In this document: positions 24,038 to 34,730 of the stretch, piece by piece
Numbering within the stretch: the first letter of the stretch is position 1
Layout: every line of letters begins with the position of its first letter
Assembly: GCF_029623345.1 (NCBI RefSeq)
Contig: NZ_JAPYKH010000001.1
Span: 355,762-419,761 of the forward strand
Direction of reading: 5' to 3'
DNA: 64,000 nt
From: Sphingomonas phyllosphaerae
GTDB lineage: Bacteria; Pseudomonadota; Alphaproteobacteria; Sphingomonadales; Sphingomonadaceae
Notes under the pieces: generated by a model
Database searches by the model: none
Seen by the model: the letters and a program-made list of their open reading frames with translations, nothing else
What the model was told of the DNA's origin: nothing
Position numbers and translations under genes: made by a program

Positions 24038-25042
24038 TCACCACTCAATCCCGATCTTGCCGAAATGCCCGGCCGACTGCTGGAAGCGGAAGGCGTCGGG
24101 CAGCCGTTCGAGCGGGAAGCGGCGGTCGATCACCGGGCGGATGCCCGTGGCCTCGATCGCGCGGACGAACTCCTGCTGCTGGCGGCGCGAGCCGACGATC
24201 AGCCCTTGCAGCCGCGCCTGCTTGCCCATCAGCGCCGCGGTCGGCACGTCGCCGGTCACCCCCGCAACCGTGCCGATCAGCGCGATCTGCCCGCCAACGC
24301 GCACCGCCTCGATCGACTGGGTCAGCGTGCCCGCGCCGCCGAGCTCGAGCACATGGTCGACCCCGCCGCCGCTCCAGTCGCGCACCGCGCGGCCCCAGTC
24401 CTGCACCTCGCGATAGTTGACGACATGGTCGGCGCCGAGGTCACGTGCGCGCTCCAGCTTCTCGCCCGAGGAGGACGTGACGATCGCAGTCGCGCCCATC
24501 GCCTTGGCGATCTGAAGCCCCCAGATCGCGACGCCGCCGGTGCCGAGCAGCAGCACGGTGTCGCCGGCCTTGAGCGCGCCCTCGCCGACCAACGCGCGCC
24601 AGGCGGTGAGCCCCGCGGTGGTGATCGTGGCCGCCTCGACCGCGTCATAGCCCTTGGGTGCGCGCGTGAAGGCGGTGGCAGGGCGGACGACGGCTTCGAT
24701 GGCGTGACCGTCGATGCCGTCACCGGGGGTGCGACGGAAGTCGCCGATGGTGGGCGCGCCGTCTTGCCAATCGGGGAAGAAGCAGGAGACGACCGCGTCG
24801 CCAGCCTGGAATTCGGTTACGCCGTCGCCGACCGCCTCCACCGTGCCCCCGCCATCGGCGAGCGCGATGACGCGGTCGCCCGCGGGCATGCCGCCAGTGA
24901 CGACGCCGAGGTCGTGATAGTTGAGCGAGCTGCCGTGCAGCGCGACGCGGATCTCGCCGCGGCCGGGCGCGCCGGGGTCGGCGCGTTCGGTGAAGCCCAG
25001 CGAGTCGAGGGTGGGCGGGGCGCCGATCGTCATGGCCTTCAT
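24038..25042 (-). CDS. Zinc-less MDR-family NAD(P)-dependent oxidoreductase
   Basis: A 334-residue medium-chain dehydrogenase/reductase. The GroES-like N-terminal domain has SSLNYHDLGVVTGG, where the catalytic-zinc cysteine is missing. The Rossmann part has LLLGTGGVAIWGLQIAKAMGA and GADHVVNY. It is closest in pattern to quinone oxidoreductase or alcohol dehydrogenase-like members whose substrates are unknown. ATG 25042 follows AAGGACC; the frame is open to 25111 but the family N-terminus MKAMTIG supports this start. Confidence 0.83.
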   Translation of the reverse strand: MKAMTIGAPPTLDSLGFTERADPGAPGRGEIRVALHGSSLNYHDLGVVTGGMPAGDRVIALADGGGTVEAVGDGVTEFQAGDAVVSCFFPDWQDGAPTIGDFRRTPGDGIDGHAIEAVVRPATAFTRAPKGYDAVEAATITTAGLTAWRALVGEGALKAGDTVLLLGTGGVAIWGLQIAKAMGATAIVTSSSGEKLERARDLGADHVVNYREVQDWGRAVRDWSGGGVDHVLELGGAGTLTQSIEAVRVGGQIALIGTVAGVTGDVPTAALMGKQARLQGLIVGSRRQQQEFVRAIEATGIRPVIDRRFPLERLPDAFRFQQSAGHFGKIGIEW

Positions 25043-25123
25043 GTCGGGTCCTTCATGCTTCGCTTCTCGGGTAAGCAGCCGGCGATGTCGTGTCGCCGCC
25101 CACGGGTTCAAGCGCGATGGCGC

Positions 25124-26200
<1,077 letters not shown>

Positions 26201-26343
26201 GCGGCGGCTCCGTGTCGATCGCGTATTGGCGCCCCTAACGTCCGTCGCCGCGGCACGGTCCCGCCGAAGGCGACGACACGCGATCACCGCTCGCCAAACC
26301 GCCGCGAGCCTTTATGATCCGGCGGCAGAGGGGAGAGGCGAGG

Positions 26344-26658
26344 ATGGAGCAGGGCGAAGCCGCGCTCGAGCGGTTGGCGGAGGACCCGCGCTACCGGCGG
26401 CTGGTGCGGCGGCGCGGGCGGCTCGGGGTGGCGCTGACGGCGGTGATGCTCGTCGCCTATCTCGCCTTCGTGCTGCTGGTCGCCTTCGACAAGCCGCTGC
26501 TGGCGCGGTCGCTGGCGGGCGGGGCGACCTCGCTGGGTATCCCGATCGGGCTGGGGGTGATCCTGCTCGCGATCGCGCTGACCGGGATCTACGTGTACCG
26601 CGCCAACAGCGAGTTCGACGCCGAGGTCGCCGCGATCGTCGCCGAGGCGCGGCGATGA
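26344..26658 (+). CDS. DUF485-family membrane protein
   Basis: A 104-residue protein with two helices (about residues 28-50 and 65-86) flanked by [18 protein letters not shown], the DUF485 hallmark, and [20 protein letters not shown]485 proteins (YjcH type) are nearly always encoded just before ActP-like acetate symporters and are thought to assist them. Start ATG 26344 has GAGGCGAGG upstream. The stop overlaps the start of the symporter gene (ATGA). Confidence 0.88.
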   Translation: MEQGEAALERLAEDPRYRRLVRRRGRLGVALTAVMLVAYLAFVLLVAFDKPLLARSLAGGATSLGIPIGLGVILLAIALTGIYVYRANSEFDAEVAAIVAEARR

Positions 26659-28280
26659 CCGGCTCGAGCGGCAGTATCGGGTGGCCCGCGCTGGCGATGT
26701 TCGGCTGCTTCGTGCTGCTGACGCTGGCGATCACGCGCTGGGCGGCGCGACGGACGCGCACCGCGGCCGATTTCTACGCCGCCGGCGGCGGCATCACCGG
26801 CTTCCAGAACGGCCTGGCGATCGCGGGCGACTTCATGTCGGCGGCGTCGTTCCTCGGCATCTCGGCGCAGATCTTCGCGGACGGCTATGACGGGCTGATC
26901 TACTCCATCGGTTTCCTCGTCGGCTGGCCGATCGTGCTGTTCCTGATGGCCGAGCGGCTGCGCAATCTGGGCCGGTTCACCTTCGCGGACGTCGCCTCGT
27001 TCCGCTTTGCGCAGACACCGGTGCGCACGCTGGCGGCACTGTCGACGCTGCTGGTCGTGCTGTTCTACCTGATCGCGCAGATGGTCGGGGCGGGACAGTT
27101 GATCCGGCTGCTGTTCGGGCTGCCTTACCCCTATGCGGTGGCGATCGTCGGCGTGATGATGACGCTGTACGTGCTTTTCGGCGGCATGCTCGCGACCACC
27201 TGGGTGCAGATCGTCAAGGCGGTGCTGTTGCTCGGCGCGGCGAGCTTCATGGCGGCGGCGGTGCTGTGGCAGTTCGGCTCGCCCGAGGCGCTGTTCGCGC
27301 GCGCGGTGCAGGCCAAGACCGCCGCCGCCGCGGCCAAGGGCGCGACGCCGGCCGCGGCGCTCGCCGCCGGGCGCGCGATCATGGGGCCGGGCGGCTTTAT
27401 CAAGGACCCGGTCTCGGCGCTCTCGCTCGGTCTCGCGCTGATGTTCGGCACCGCCGGTCTGCCGCACATCCTGATGCGCTTCTTCACCGTGCCCGACGCG
27501 CGCGCGGCGCGTACGTCGGTGCTGTGGGCGACGGGATGGATCGGCTATTTCTACCTGCTCACCTTCGTGATCGGCTTCGGCGCGATCGTGCTGGTCGGCA
27601 CCGACCCGCGCTACCTCGACGCCGCGGGCGCGCTGCGCGGCGGCGGCAATATGGCGGCGGTCCACCTCGCGCATGCGATCGGGGGCGACCTGTTCCTCGG
27701 CTTCGTCTCGGCGGTGGCGTTCGCGACCATCCTCGCGGTGGTCGCTGGGCTGACGCTGTCGGGCGCCTCGGCAGTGAGCCACGACCTCTACGCCAGCGTG
27801 TTCCGTCGCGGCCGCGCCGACCAGACGGCGGAGCTGCGCGTCTCGCGCGTGACCGTGGTGGTACTCGCGCTCGTCGCGATCGCGCTCGGCATCCTGTTCG
27901 AGAAGCAGAACGTCGCCTTCATGGTCAGTCTCGCCTTCGCGATGGCGGCCTCGGCCAACTTCCCGGTCCTGCTGCTGTCGCTGCTGTGGCGCGGCTGCAC
28001 CACCCGCGGCGTCGTCGCGGGCGGAGCCGTCGGGCTGGCGCTCGCGCTGGGACTGACGATCCTGTCGCCCGCGATCTGGGTGACGGTGCTGGGTCACGCT
28101 GCCGCGATCTTCCCCTATGGCTCGCCCGCGCTCTTCTCGATGCCCGCGGCGTTCGCGACGATCTGGCTGGTCTCGCTCGCCGATCGCAGCGGACGCGCGG
28201 CGCTGGACCGCGCCGGCTATCTCGCACAGCGGGTCCGATCCGAGACCGGGATCGGCGCCGCTGGCGCGAGCGGCCACTGA
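26655..28280 (+). CDS. actP: ActP-like cation/acetate symporter (SSS family)
   Basis: A 541-residue sodium:solute symporter for acetate or other short carboxylates. [34 protein letters not shown] residues at about 35-64 and [20 protein letters not shown] in helix 8 are characteristic, as is [17 protein letters not shown]. An alanine-rich loop is at about residues 220-240. Start ATG 26655 is coupled to the DUF485 gene. Likely role is acetate uptake; no acs gene is adjacent. Confidence 0.88.
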   Translation: MTGSSGSIGWPALAMFGCFVLLTLAITRWAARRTRTAADFYAAGGGITGFQNGLAIAGDFMSAASFLGISAQIFADGYDGLIYSIGFLVGWPIVLFLMAERLRNLGRFTFADVASFRFAQTPVRTLAALSTLLVVLFYLIAQMVGAGQLIRLLFGLPYPYAVAIVGVMMTLYVLFGGMLATTWVQIVKAVLLLGAASFMAAAVLWQFGSPEALFARAVQAKTAAAAAKGATPAAALAAGRAIMGPGGFIKDPVSALSLGLALMFGTAGLPHILMRFFTVPDARAARTSVLWATGWIGYFYLLTFVIGFGAIVLVGTDPRYLDAAGALRGGGNMAAVHLAHAIGGDLFLGFVSAVAFATILAVVAGLTLSGASAVSHDLYASVFRRGRADQTAELRVSRVTVVVLALVAIALGILFEKQNVAFMVSLAFAMAASANFPVLLLSLLWRGCTTRGVVAGGAVGLALALGLTILSPAIWVTVLGHAAAIFPYGSPALFSMPAAFATIWLVSLADRSGRAALDRAGYLAQRVRSETGIGAAGASGH

Positions 28281-28399
28281 TCCGACCGCGCCGGCGGCAA
28301 AGAATCTTTACGCAGCGTTAACCACCCCTAGTCAGATCATCGTTTCTGCGGCACGGTCTGTCGTGTGGTGCGCCATCTCGGCGACACGGGAGACCGAAG

Positions 28400-29383
28400 A
28401 TGAAGAGGGAATGGACCTTGGCGGTGGGCGCGCTGGGGCTGATCGCGGCGCAACCGGCGAGCGCCGACCGAAGCACTGCTCAGTTCACCTCAGTGACGGT
28501 GTTCGGTGACAGTCTAGTCGACGCCGGCAACCTCTATATCGCCAACGGCGGTACCCGCCCCGACCCAAGCCAGGGCTATTTCCAGAACCGCTTCACCAAC
28601 GGCTTCGACTATCCCGATCTGATTTCGCTCAAGCTCTTCGGCACGCCGACCACGCCCTCGCTCGCCGGCGGCAGCAACTATGCCTTTGGCGGCGCGCGCG
28701 TGGTCGACACCGGCGACGCCATCCCCGACCTTGGCGCGCAACTCAGCACTTTTGCCGCCTCGGGCAAGGCGGTCGATCCCAACGGGCTGTATATCCTCAA
28801 CTTCGGCGGCAATGACGTGTTTGGCGCCGAGGGCGTGTTCGGCCCGGTCGGGGCGATCGGCGACTACCCCGACGTGAGCAGCTACCTACAGGCGGCGGCC
28901 AACCAATATGTCGCCGGGATCAAGGCGCTCAACGATCGCGGCGCGCGCAACATCCTGTTCACCGACTTCCCCAACGCCGTCGACCCGTTGACGATCCAGG
29001 CCAACGGCTATCTGCGCACTGCGTTGAGCGGCTTGAGCGTCAGCGCCGGAACCGACCTGTACTTCTACAGCCTCAGCGACTTCAACGTGCGCGTGCTGCA
29101 GCACCCCGACCAGTTCGACCTGCCGCCGTTGCGCGCCGACACCAGCTGCGTCGCGGCGGGGGCGCAGGCGAGCGGCTGCAAGGGCTTCTTCTCCTTCGAT
29201 GGCGTCCACGTGACCGGCGCGGTGCAGGCCGCCGGCTTCCGCGACATGGACCAGCGCTTCGGCCTGACCAGCGCGGTGCCCGAACCGTCGGTGTGGTCGA
29301 TGCTGATCCTCGGCTTCGGCCTGGTCGGCGCGGCGTTGCGGTTCGGCCGCCGGCGCCGTGGCGCCGCGGCACACGCGGCCTGA
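28400..29383 (+). CDS. Secreted SGNH/GDSL hydrolase with PEPxxWA sorting tail
   Basis: A 327-residue exported lipase/esterase. A signal peptide covers about residues 1-22. Block I VFGDSLVDAGN holds nucleophile Ser38, block III is FGGNDVF, and the catalytic Asp/His are in FSFDGVHVTG near residue 270. The C-terminus has AVPEPSVWSMLILGFGLVGA, then RFGRRRR, the PEPxxWA-CTERM signal of proteins sorted by an exosortase to the cell surface or exopolysaccharide. The exosortase is not in this window. Confidence 0.88.
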   Translation: MKREWTLAVGALGLIAAQPASADRSTAQFTSVTVFGDSLVDAGNLYIANGGTRPDPSQGYFQNRFTNGFDYPDLISLKLFGTPTTPSLAGGSNYAFGGARVVDTGDAIPDLGAQLSTFAASGKAVDPNGLYILNFGGNDVFGAEGVFGPVGAIGDYPDVSSYLQAAANQYVAGIKALNDRGARNILFTDFPNAVDPLTIQANGYLRTALSGLSVSAGTDLYFYSLSDFNVRVLQHPDQFDLPPLRADTSCVAAGAQASGCKGFFSFDGVHVTGAVQAAGFRDMDQRFGLTSAVPEPSVWSMLILGFGLVGAALRFGRRRRGAAAHAA

Positions 29384-29435
29384 CCGAACGACCTGCTGCG
29401 CAGTCAGTCGCGCGGACGATGGTGCGCGAAGAGGC

Positions 29436-29936
29436 TCACGGCGATCGTCCCGGCGGCGCCGGGACGACGTTGGCGTGACGCGCGAGCCAATACCAGCGGC
29501 CGTGGTGGCGCTGGTAGATGTTGGTGTAGCGCCGTCGCAGCGGGGCGGTGCCGTAGGTCCGCCCCAGCTCACTCGCGGCGGTGGGGGTGAACAGCTCGCT
29601 GCCCATCACCACGCCGGTATCGCCACTGACGCGGACGCGCTCGATCTTCCGCTCGAACTCCTCCGCGCCGATGCGTCCGTCCCGCATCATCGTGAGGAAT
29701 TCCGCACGCGAGAGGACGCGCCCGGTCGGGGCGTTGATCGTGAGCTCGGGCGCGGACAGCGCCGCCAGCTTCGCGACGTCGGCATGCGCCACCATGTCTT
29801 TCTGCGCCATGTCGAGCCGCGCCAGCGCCTCCTCGACAGGGCGAGGGGCGGCGGGCGCGGTTGTGGCGACCGCGGAGAGGACGCCCGCGACGCCGGTCGC
29901 GACGATCGACAGCTGACGCACCGCTGATCTCCCCAT
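29436..29936 (-). CDS. Exported NTF2-like (DUF4440-type) protein
   Basis: A 166-residue protein with a signal peptide (LSIVATGVAGVLSAVATTAPA) and a SnoaL/DUF4440-like cone fold: VEEALARLDMAQKDMVAHADV, ELTINAPTGRVLSRAEFL, and the closing YTNIYQRHHGRWYWLARHANVV. Members bind small ligands or are enzymes; the ligand here is unknown. It is convergent with the SGNH hydrolase. Confidence 0.78.
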   Translation of the reverse strand: MGRSAVRQLSIVATGVAGVLSAVATTAPAAPRPVEEALARLDMAQKDMVAHADVAKLAALSAPELTINAPTGRVLSRAEFLTMMRDGRIGAEEFERKIERVRVSGDTGVVMGSELFTPTAASELGRTYGTAPLRRRYTNIYQRHHGRWYWLARHANVVPAPPGRSP

Positions 29937-30047
29937 TTGAGCCAGGCAGCATGGACCGGAGCGTGGCCCGACGCAATCGTCCTAACGGGGCGCGGCGGCG
30001 CATCGGGCTGGTGCTGGGACGCTGCCGCGCGATCCACGCCGGAGGGA

Positions 30048-30123
30048 TGGTGCCGGTTGCAGGGATCGAACCCGCGACCTTCGGTTTACAAAACCGCTGC
30101 TCTACCAGCTGAGCTAAACCGGC
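30048..30123 (-). tRNA. tRNA-Thr (anticodon TGT)
   Basis: The minus strand begins GCCGGTTTAGCTCAGCTGG, has the anticodon arm CGGTT-TTGTAAA-CCG with anticodon TGT, a T-arm CGCGGGTTCGATCCCTG, and ends AACCGGC-A-CCA with the CCA encoded. All four arms pair. It reads ACA threonine codons and by wobble others. Confidence 0.96.
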
Positions 30124-30140
30124 GCGGCGGCCCTCATGCG

Positions 30141-31004
30141 TCAGCCGACGCCGAAGGTCCAGCCCTCGGTCCGCGCCACCGCGGCGGTGAGCCCCCGCGG
30201 CTGCCACAGGGCGGGCTCGTTCACGCGCGCGCGCAGCCACGCGGCGGCAAGGATCGCGTCGGTGGCATGGTCGTCGTAGCGCCTCAGCGGTGCGTGCGCG
30301 GCGCTGCCGAGCACCGCCAGCGCGGCGTCGAGCGCGGCAGCGTCGCGCAGTTTGCTGCGGCCCTTCCTCAGCCCCGCGGCGCGCGCCGCGATCGCGGTGT
30401 AGATCTCCACCACCAGCGTGCCGGCCGGCGGCACCGCGTCGAACGGCCATACCGCGACTCGGCCGTCGAGGTGGTGCAGCAGCCGCATGCCGGCGAAGCT
30501 CGCCTTGGCGACCTGGGCGGCGCCGATCGCGTCGTAGACGGTGGACGGCTTGGTGCTGCCGTCATGCGCCACCTCGCAGGCGCGCCAGTGGAGGAAGTCG
30601 CGCTTGGCGCCATCGGCCGCACCGAGGTAGAAATGGCGCCCGCGCCGCGCCTCGAGGAAGGAGGCGGCGCCAAGGTCCTCGTCCGCGCTCGCCGCGTCGA
30701 CGTAGCGCCATAACGCGCGCGCGTCGCGCGTCGCGGTCTCGCCGGGCAGATGCGCACCGCGCGCGACGAACGGGGCGGAGAAGCTGAAGTCGAAGCCGAC
30801 CAGCATGGCGCGCTCGCGGCGCGCGACGAGCCAGTCGAGCACCTCCTCGCGCGACCAGTCGCGGCCCGGCGGCGCGACCAGCATCGGGGCCGCATCGCCG
30901 AGGCCGCAGCGCGCCACCGCGATGCCTCGATGCCGGCGCCCGCGCGCGCCCGACCAGTCGATCGCGACGAACTCGGCGAAGCGGCCCGGCGGCGGCGCGG
31001 TCAC
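30141..31004 (-). CDS. DUF429-like predicted nuclease-fold protein
   Basis: A 287-residue protein with an RNase H-like arrangement: FVAIDWSGARGRRH at the N-terminus, GFDFSFSAPF at about residue 75, and RYDDHATDAILAAAWLR near the C-terminus provide three acidic positions. The DUF429 assignment is by these blocks. Function is unknown; such proteins are predicted nucleases. ATG 31004 overlaps the stop of the serine hydrolase gene upstream (ATGA). Confidence 0.65.
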   Translation of the reverse strand: MTAPPPGRFAEFVAIDWSGARGRRHRGIAVARCGLGDAAPMLVAPPGRDWSREEVLDWLVARRERAMLVGFDFSFSAPFVARGAHLPGETATRDARALWRYVDAASADEDLGAASFLEARRGRHFYLGAADGAKRDFLHWRACEVAHDGSTKPSTVYDAIGAAQVAKASFAGMRLLHHLDGRVAVWPFDAVPPAGTLVVEIYTAIAARAAGLRKGRSKLRDAAALDAALAVLGSAAHAPLRRYDDHATDAILAAAWLRARVNEPALWQPRGLTAAVARTEGWTFGVG

Positions 31005-32362
31005 CGCGCCGCGATCACGTCCGCGGTGAAGCGCGCGACGTCGAAGCGCGCGCCGGTCGGGTCCTCGCCGCGGCGCACCACCACCAGCCGCTCGGACGGC
31101 ACCACCATGACATATTGCCCGCGATTGCCCTGCGCCGAGTAACTGCCCGCGGGCAGCCCCTGACGGGGGCCGAACAGCCAGATCGAGGCGCCATAGCCCT
31201 CGTCACGCTCGGGCTGGGGCAGGCGCGGTGTCGTCATGTAGCGCATCCAGCCGGCGGGCAGCAGGCGCCGCCCCTGCCACACGCCGTCCTGCAGCCAGAA
31301 CTGGCCGAGCCGGGCGAGGTCGCGCGCGGTGGTCCACACCGCACTGGAGAGCAGGTAATTGCCCTGCCAGTCGCTCTCGACCACCGTGTGTTGCATGCCG
31401 AGCGGCCGGAGCAGCCGCCCCGGCAGCGCGCGGTAGCGTGCCTCGCCGAGCGACGCGCGCAGCGCCCGCACCGCGAGCAGGATATCGTTGTTGGCGTAGC
31501 GGAAATGCGTGCCCGGACGCGAGGACAGCGGCCAGCCGGTGGCCTGCTCGGTCACCGCGGTGCCGCCGAAATAGAGCGCGTCGGTGCGGTTGCCGGCGGT
31601 GTCGCTGTGCAGCCCCGAGCTCATCCGCAGCAGCTGGTCGAGCGTGATCCGCGCGCGCGGGTCGCCGGCGCGGCGCCACTCCGGCACGGTCGCGGGGCGC
31701 CGCGGGTCGATGCCGCTCATCCCGACCAACGTACCCGTGATGCTCTTCGCCACCGACCAGGTACGATTGGGGACATAGGGGCCGAAGCCGTCGCGGTAGC
31801 GCTCGGCGATGACCTGGCCGTCGCGCAGCACGACGACGCCCAGCGTCTCGGTGCCGCGCCCGTAGGCGCCGTCGAACGCGCGCGCCACCGCGCCGGCCAG
31901 CGCGGGGGCGGGGCGGGGGGCGATGCCGGCGTCGCCGAGCGGCCAGCGCCGTGGGTCGGGACCGGGCGCAGGCGACCGGCCGGCGGCGGGTGCGCGCGCG
32001 ATCGCCTCGGCACCGATCGGCGCGAGCGTGCAGCCAGCGCCCGCCGCCCAGCTGGCGTGGCGCGGCGGCTGGGCGGGATCGAAGGCGACGCTCACCGTCC
32101 GCCCGGGTCGGTCGACCCGCGCCGCCAGCGTTGGCACGATCGCATCATATTCCGGATAGATGCCGCGCAGCTCCAGCGCCTCGACCTGGCGCTCGCTGCG
32201 TCCCGCGGTGAACAGCCCGTCGCACAGGTTATAGGCCTTGTACCCAGCCGCGATCGCGCGCGCGTAGCGCTGATGGTCGTCGTAGCGCACCGACTGCGGC
32301 GACTGCGCCGTGGCAGGGAGGGCGAGCAGGGCGAAGGGGAGGAGCTTAGTCGCGGTGCGCAT
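31001..32362 (-). CDS. Exported serine hydrolase, class C beta-lactamase family
   Basis: A 453-residue protein with a signal peptide (MRTATKLLPFALLALPATAQ). The penicillin-binding fold has the SxxK motif in TWSVAKSITGTL, the tyrosine motif in FRYANNDI, and an SGLHS segment after LDQLLRM. Members include esterases and D-aminopeptidases; true beta-lactamase activity cannot be assumed. ATG 32362 lies inside the 3' end of rarA (17-base overlap), so the two are transcriptionally linked. Confidence 0.82.
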   Translation of the reverse strand: MRTATKLLPFALLALPATAQSPQSVRYDDHQRYARAIAAGYKAYNLCDGLFTAGRSERQVEALELRGIYPEYDAIVPTLAARVDRPGRTVSVAFDPAQPPRHASWAAGAGCTLAPIGAEAIARAPAAGRSPAPGPDPRRWPLGDAGIAPRPAPALAGAVARAFDGAYGRGTETLGVVVLRDGQVIAERYRDGFGPYVPNRTWSVAKSITGTLVGMSGIDPRRPATVPEWRRAGDPRARITLDQLLRMSSGLHSDTAGNRTDALYFGGTAVTEQATGWPLSSRPGTHFRYANNDILLAVRALRASLGEARYRALPGRLLRPLGMQHTVVESDWQGNYLLSSAVWTTARDLARLGQFWLQDGVWQGRRLLPAGWMRYMTTPRLPQPERDEGYGASIWLFGPRQGLPAGSYSAQGNRGQYVMVVPSERLVVVRRGEDPTGARFDVARFTADVIAAR

Positions 32363-33668
32363 GCCGCCGCTCATCCCACCAGGCGAGCCGCTCGGCAACG
32401 CGCTTCTCATAGCCGCGGTCGGTCGGCGCGTAGAAGCGCTGCGGCGGCAGCTCGTCGGGCCAGTAGTTCGCGCCCGAGAACCCGCCCTCGCTGTCGTGGT
32501 CATATTCGTAGTTCGCGCCATAGCCGATCTGCTTCATCAGCTTGGTCGGCGCGTTGAGGATGTTGGCGGGGGGCATCAGCGAGCCGGTCTCGCGCGCCGT
32601 CTTCCACGCCGCCTTCTGCGCGGCATAGACCGCGTTCGATTTCGGCGCGGTGGCGAGATAGACGCAGGCCTGCGCGATCGCCAGTTCGCCCTCGGGTGAC
32701 CCGAGAAAGTCATAGGCCTCCTTGGCGGCGAGGCATTGCGCCAGCGCCTGCGGGTCGGCCAGCCCGATATCCTCGACAGCAGCGCGGGTCAGCCGGCGCA
32801 GCAGGTAGAGCGGCTCCTCGCCCGCGGTGAGCATCCGCGCGAGGTAGTAGAGCGCGGCCTGCGGGTCCGAGCCGCGAATCGCTTTATGCAGCGCGCTGAT
32901 GAGGTTGTAATGCCCCTCCCGGTCCTTGTCGTAGACCGCCACGCGGCGCTGGAGGAAGCTCGACAGGCCGGCCGGGTCGAGCGGGGTGGGCAGGGCGACC
33001 GAGAAGAGCGTCTCCACCTGGTTGAGCAGGAAGCGCCCGTCGCCGTCCGCGCTCGCCACCAGCGCGTCGCGCGCGGCGGCATCGAGCGGGAGGGCGCGGC
33101 CGATCTCGGCCTCGGCGCGCGCGATCAGCTGCTCGAGCGCGGCGCGGTCGAGCCGATGGAGGATCAGCACCTGCGCGCGGCTGAGCAGCGCGGCGTTGAG
33201 TTCGAACGACGGGTTCTCGGTGGTGGCGCCGACCAGCGTCACGGTGCCGTCCTCGACATAGGGCAGGAAGCCGTCCTGCTGCGCGCGATTGAAGCGGTGG
33301 ATCTCGTCGACGAACAGCAGGGTGCGCTTGCCCAGCCGGGCGTGGTCGCGCGCCTCCGCGAAGGCCTTCTTGAGGTCGGCGACGCCGGAGAAGACTGCCG
33401 AGATGGCGACGAAGCGCAGCCCCACTGCCTGCGCGAGCAGCCGCGCGATCGTGGTCTTGCCGGTGCCGGGCGGTCCCCACAGGATCATCGACGAGAGCCG
33501 TCCCGCCGCGACCATCCGCCCGATCGCGCCCTCGGCGCCGGTGAGATGGTCCTGCCCGACGACCTCGTCCAGCGCGCGCGGGCGCAGCCGGTCGGCGAGC
33601 GGCGCATCGGCCGCGGCGGGCGGATCGGGGGGAGCGGCCGGGTCGAGCCCGGCGAACAGGTCGGCCAT
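32346..33668 (-). CDS. rarA: Replication-associated recombination protein A
   Basis: AAA+ ATPase (MgsA/WRNIP1 family) that acts at stalled replication forks with SSB. It has 440 residues. Walker A WGPPGTGKTTIARLL, Walker B LLFVDEIHRFNRAQQD, sensor 1 GATTENPSFELN and the C-terminal tetramer domain with KAIRGSDPQAALYYLARML are all present. ATG 33668 gives MADLFAGLDP; the longer frame to 34313 is antisense to padR. It is divergent from padR. Confidence 0.95.
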   Translation of the reverse strand: MADLFAGLDPAAPPDPPAAADAPLADRLRPRALDEVVGQDHLTGAEGAIGRMVAAGRLSSMILWGPPGTGKTTIARLLAQAVGLRFVAISAVFSGVADLKKAFAEARDHARLGKRTLLFVDEIHRFNRAQQDGFLPYVEDGTVTLVGATTENPSFELNAALLSRAQVLILHRLDRAALEQLIARAEAEIGRALPLDAAARDALVASADGDGRFLLNQVETLFSVALPTPLDPAGLSSFLQRRVAVYDKDREGHYNLISALHKAIRGSDPQAALYYLARMLTAGEEPLYLLRRLTRAAVEDIGLADPQALAQCLAAKEAYDFLGSPEGELAIAQACVYLATAPKSNAVYAAQKAAWKTARETGSLMPPANILNAPTKLMKQIGYGANYEYDHDSEGGFSGANYWPDELPPQRFYAPTDRGYEKRVAERLAWWDERRHAHRD

Positions 33669-33714
33669 CGCGCCGATGTAGGCGCGCGCGGCCAGCGCGT
33701 CATCTCGCGATCTC

Positions 33715-33760
33715 GCGATATATCGCAAGGCATCTTGACGACACACTTTGACGATATATC
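33715..33760. promoter_or_regulatory. Palindrome and TTGACGA repeats between rarA and padR
   Basis: A 12-bp perfect palindrome GCGATATATCGC (33715-33726) and a second CGATATATC (33752-33760) bracket two copies of TTGACGA 13 bases apart (33735 and 33748). Together they look like operator and -35 elements for padR autoregulation and perhaps the divergent rarA. Confidence 0.5.
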
Positions 33761-33776
33761 TTGAGTGCATCGAAGA

Positions 33777-34394
33777 ATGGAGTCGATGATGTTTGGACGT
33801 ATGGATGGGCATGGCCGCCACGGCGGCATGGGACGCGGCTGCGGGCCGCGCGGCGGTCGCGGCGGCGGCTGGGAGCGGGTCGCGGCGGAGTTCGCGACGC
33901 GCTGGGACGAGGCGGCGCGCGGCGGCGGCGGACGGCGGCGGATGTTCGACGGCGCCGAGCTGCGGCTGGTGCTGCTCAAGCTGATCGCGGACGCGCCGCG
34001 CCACGGTTACGAGCTGATCAAGGCGATCGAGGACCTCACCGGCGGCGCTTATGCGCCCAGCCCGGGCGTGGTCTATCCCGCGCTGGCGATGCTGGCCGAG
34101 ATGGAGCAGATCGAGGAGCAGGCGAGCGAGGGTGCGCGCAAGCGCTTCGCTGCCACCGCGACGGGGCGCGCGCACCTCGTCGAGAATGAGGCGCAGGTGG
34201 CGATGCTGCTCGAGCGGCTCGCGGGCCTGGGTGCCGAGCGCTCGCGCGGCGACCATGCCCCCGTGCGGCGAGCGCTGCACAATCTGCGCCACGCGGTGCA
34301 GAACCGGCTGCACGGCGCGACCGACGAAGAGGAGATGTTCCAGGTCGCCGCGCTGATCGATGAGCTGGCGCAGACGATCGAGCGGCGGAAATGA
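33777..34394 (+). CDS. PadR-family transcriptional regulator
   Basis: A 205-residue repressor. The first 60 residues are Gly/Arg/His/Met-rich (GRMDGHGRHGGMGRGCGPRG), which might bind metal. The winged-helix core has LRLVLLKLIADAPRHGYELIKAIED, GAYAPSPGVVYPALAMLAEM and RKRFAATATGRAHL. A C-terminal helix follows for dimerisation. Starts at ATG 33777, 33786 or 33789 are possible; GGAG at 33779-33782 would favour 33789. It overlaps the DUF2218 gene (ATGA). Confidence 0.85.
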   Translation: MESMMFGRMDGHGRHGGMGRGCGPRGGRGGGWERVAAEFATRWDEAARGGGGRRRMFDGAELRLVLLKLIADAPRHGYELIKAIEDLTGGAYAPSPGVVYPALAMLAEMEQIEEQASEGARKRFAATATGRAHLVENEAQVAMLLERLAGLGAERSRGDHAPVRRALHNLRHAVQNRLHGATDEEEMFQVAALIDELAQTIERRK

Positions 34395-34681
34395 GCGTCT
34401 CGGTCGCGCGCGTGCCGACGCACTCGGCCAGCCGCTATCTCCAGCAGCTCGCCAAGCACTGGAGCCACAAGATGACGGTGCGCTACTCGGCGGAAGAGGG
34501 CGAGATCGACTTTCCCAACGGCGCGCGCCTGGCGATGCGCGCCGACAGCGCGACGCTCGACGTGGCGCTCACTTCGCCCGAGGGCGAGGACGTGGCGCGG
34601 ATGCGCGAGGTGGTGTCGAGCCATCTCGACCGCTTCGCCTTCCGCGAGGCGCCGCTGACCTTCGACTGGCACGAGGGATGA
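34391..34681 (+). CDS. DUF2218-family protein
   Basis: A 96-residue protein with the DUF2218 pattern: ARVPTHSASRYLQQLAKHWSH, then GEIDFPNGARLAM, and HLDRFAFREAPLTFDWH at the end. DUF2218 proteins commonly follow PadR regulators and siderophore-interacting FAD proteins, so a role in iron or metal metabolism is suspected. It is coupled to padR. Confidence 0.85.
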   Translation: MSVSVARVPTHSASRYLQQLAKHWSHKMTVRYSAEEGEIDFPNGARLAMRADSATLDVALTSPEGEDVARMREVVSSHLDRFAFREAPLTFDWHEG

Positions 34682-34730
34682 GGAGGGACGACAGCAAGCT
34701 CAGCCACGAAAGGCTGGCGGTTCTCACCAT

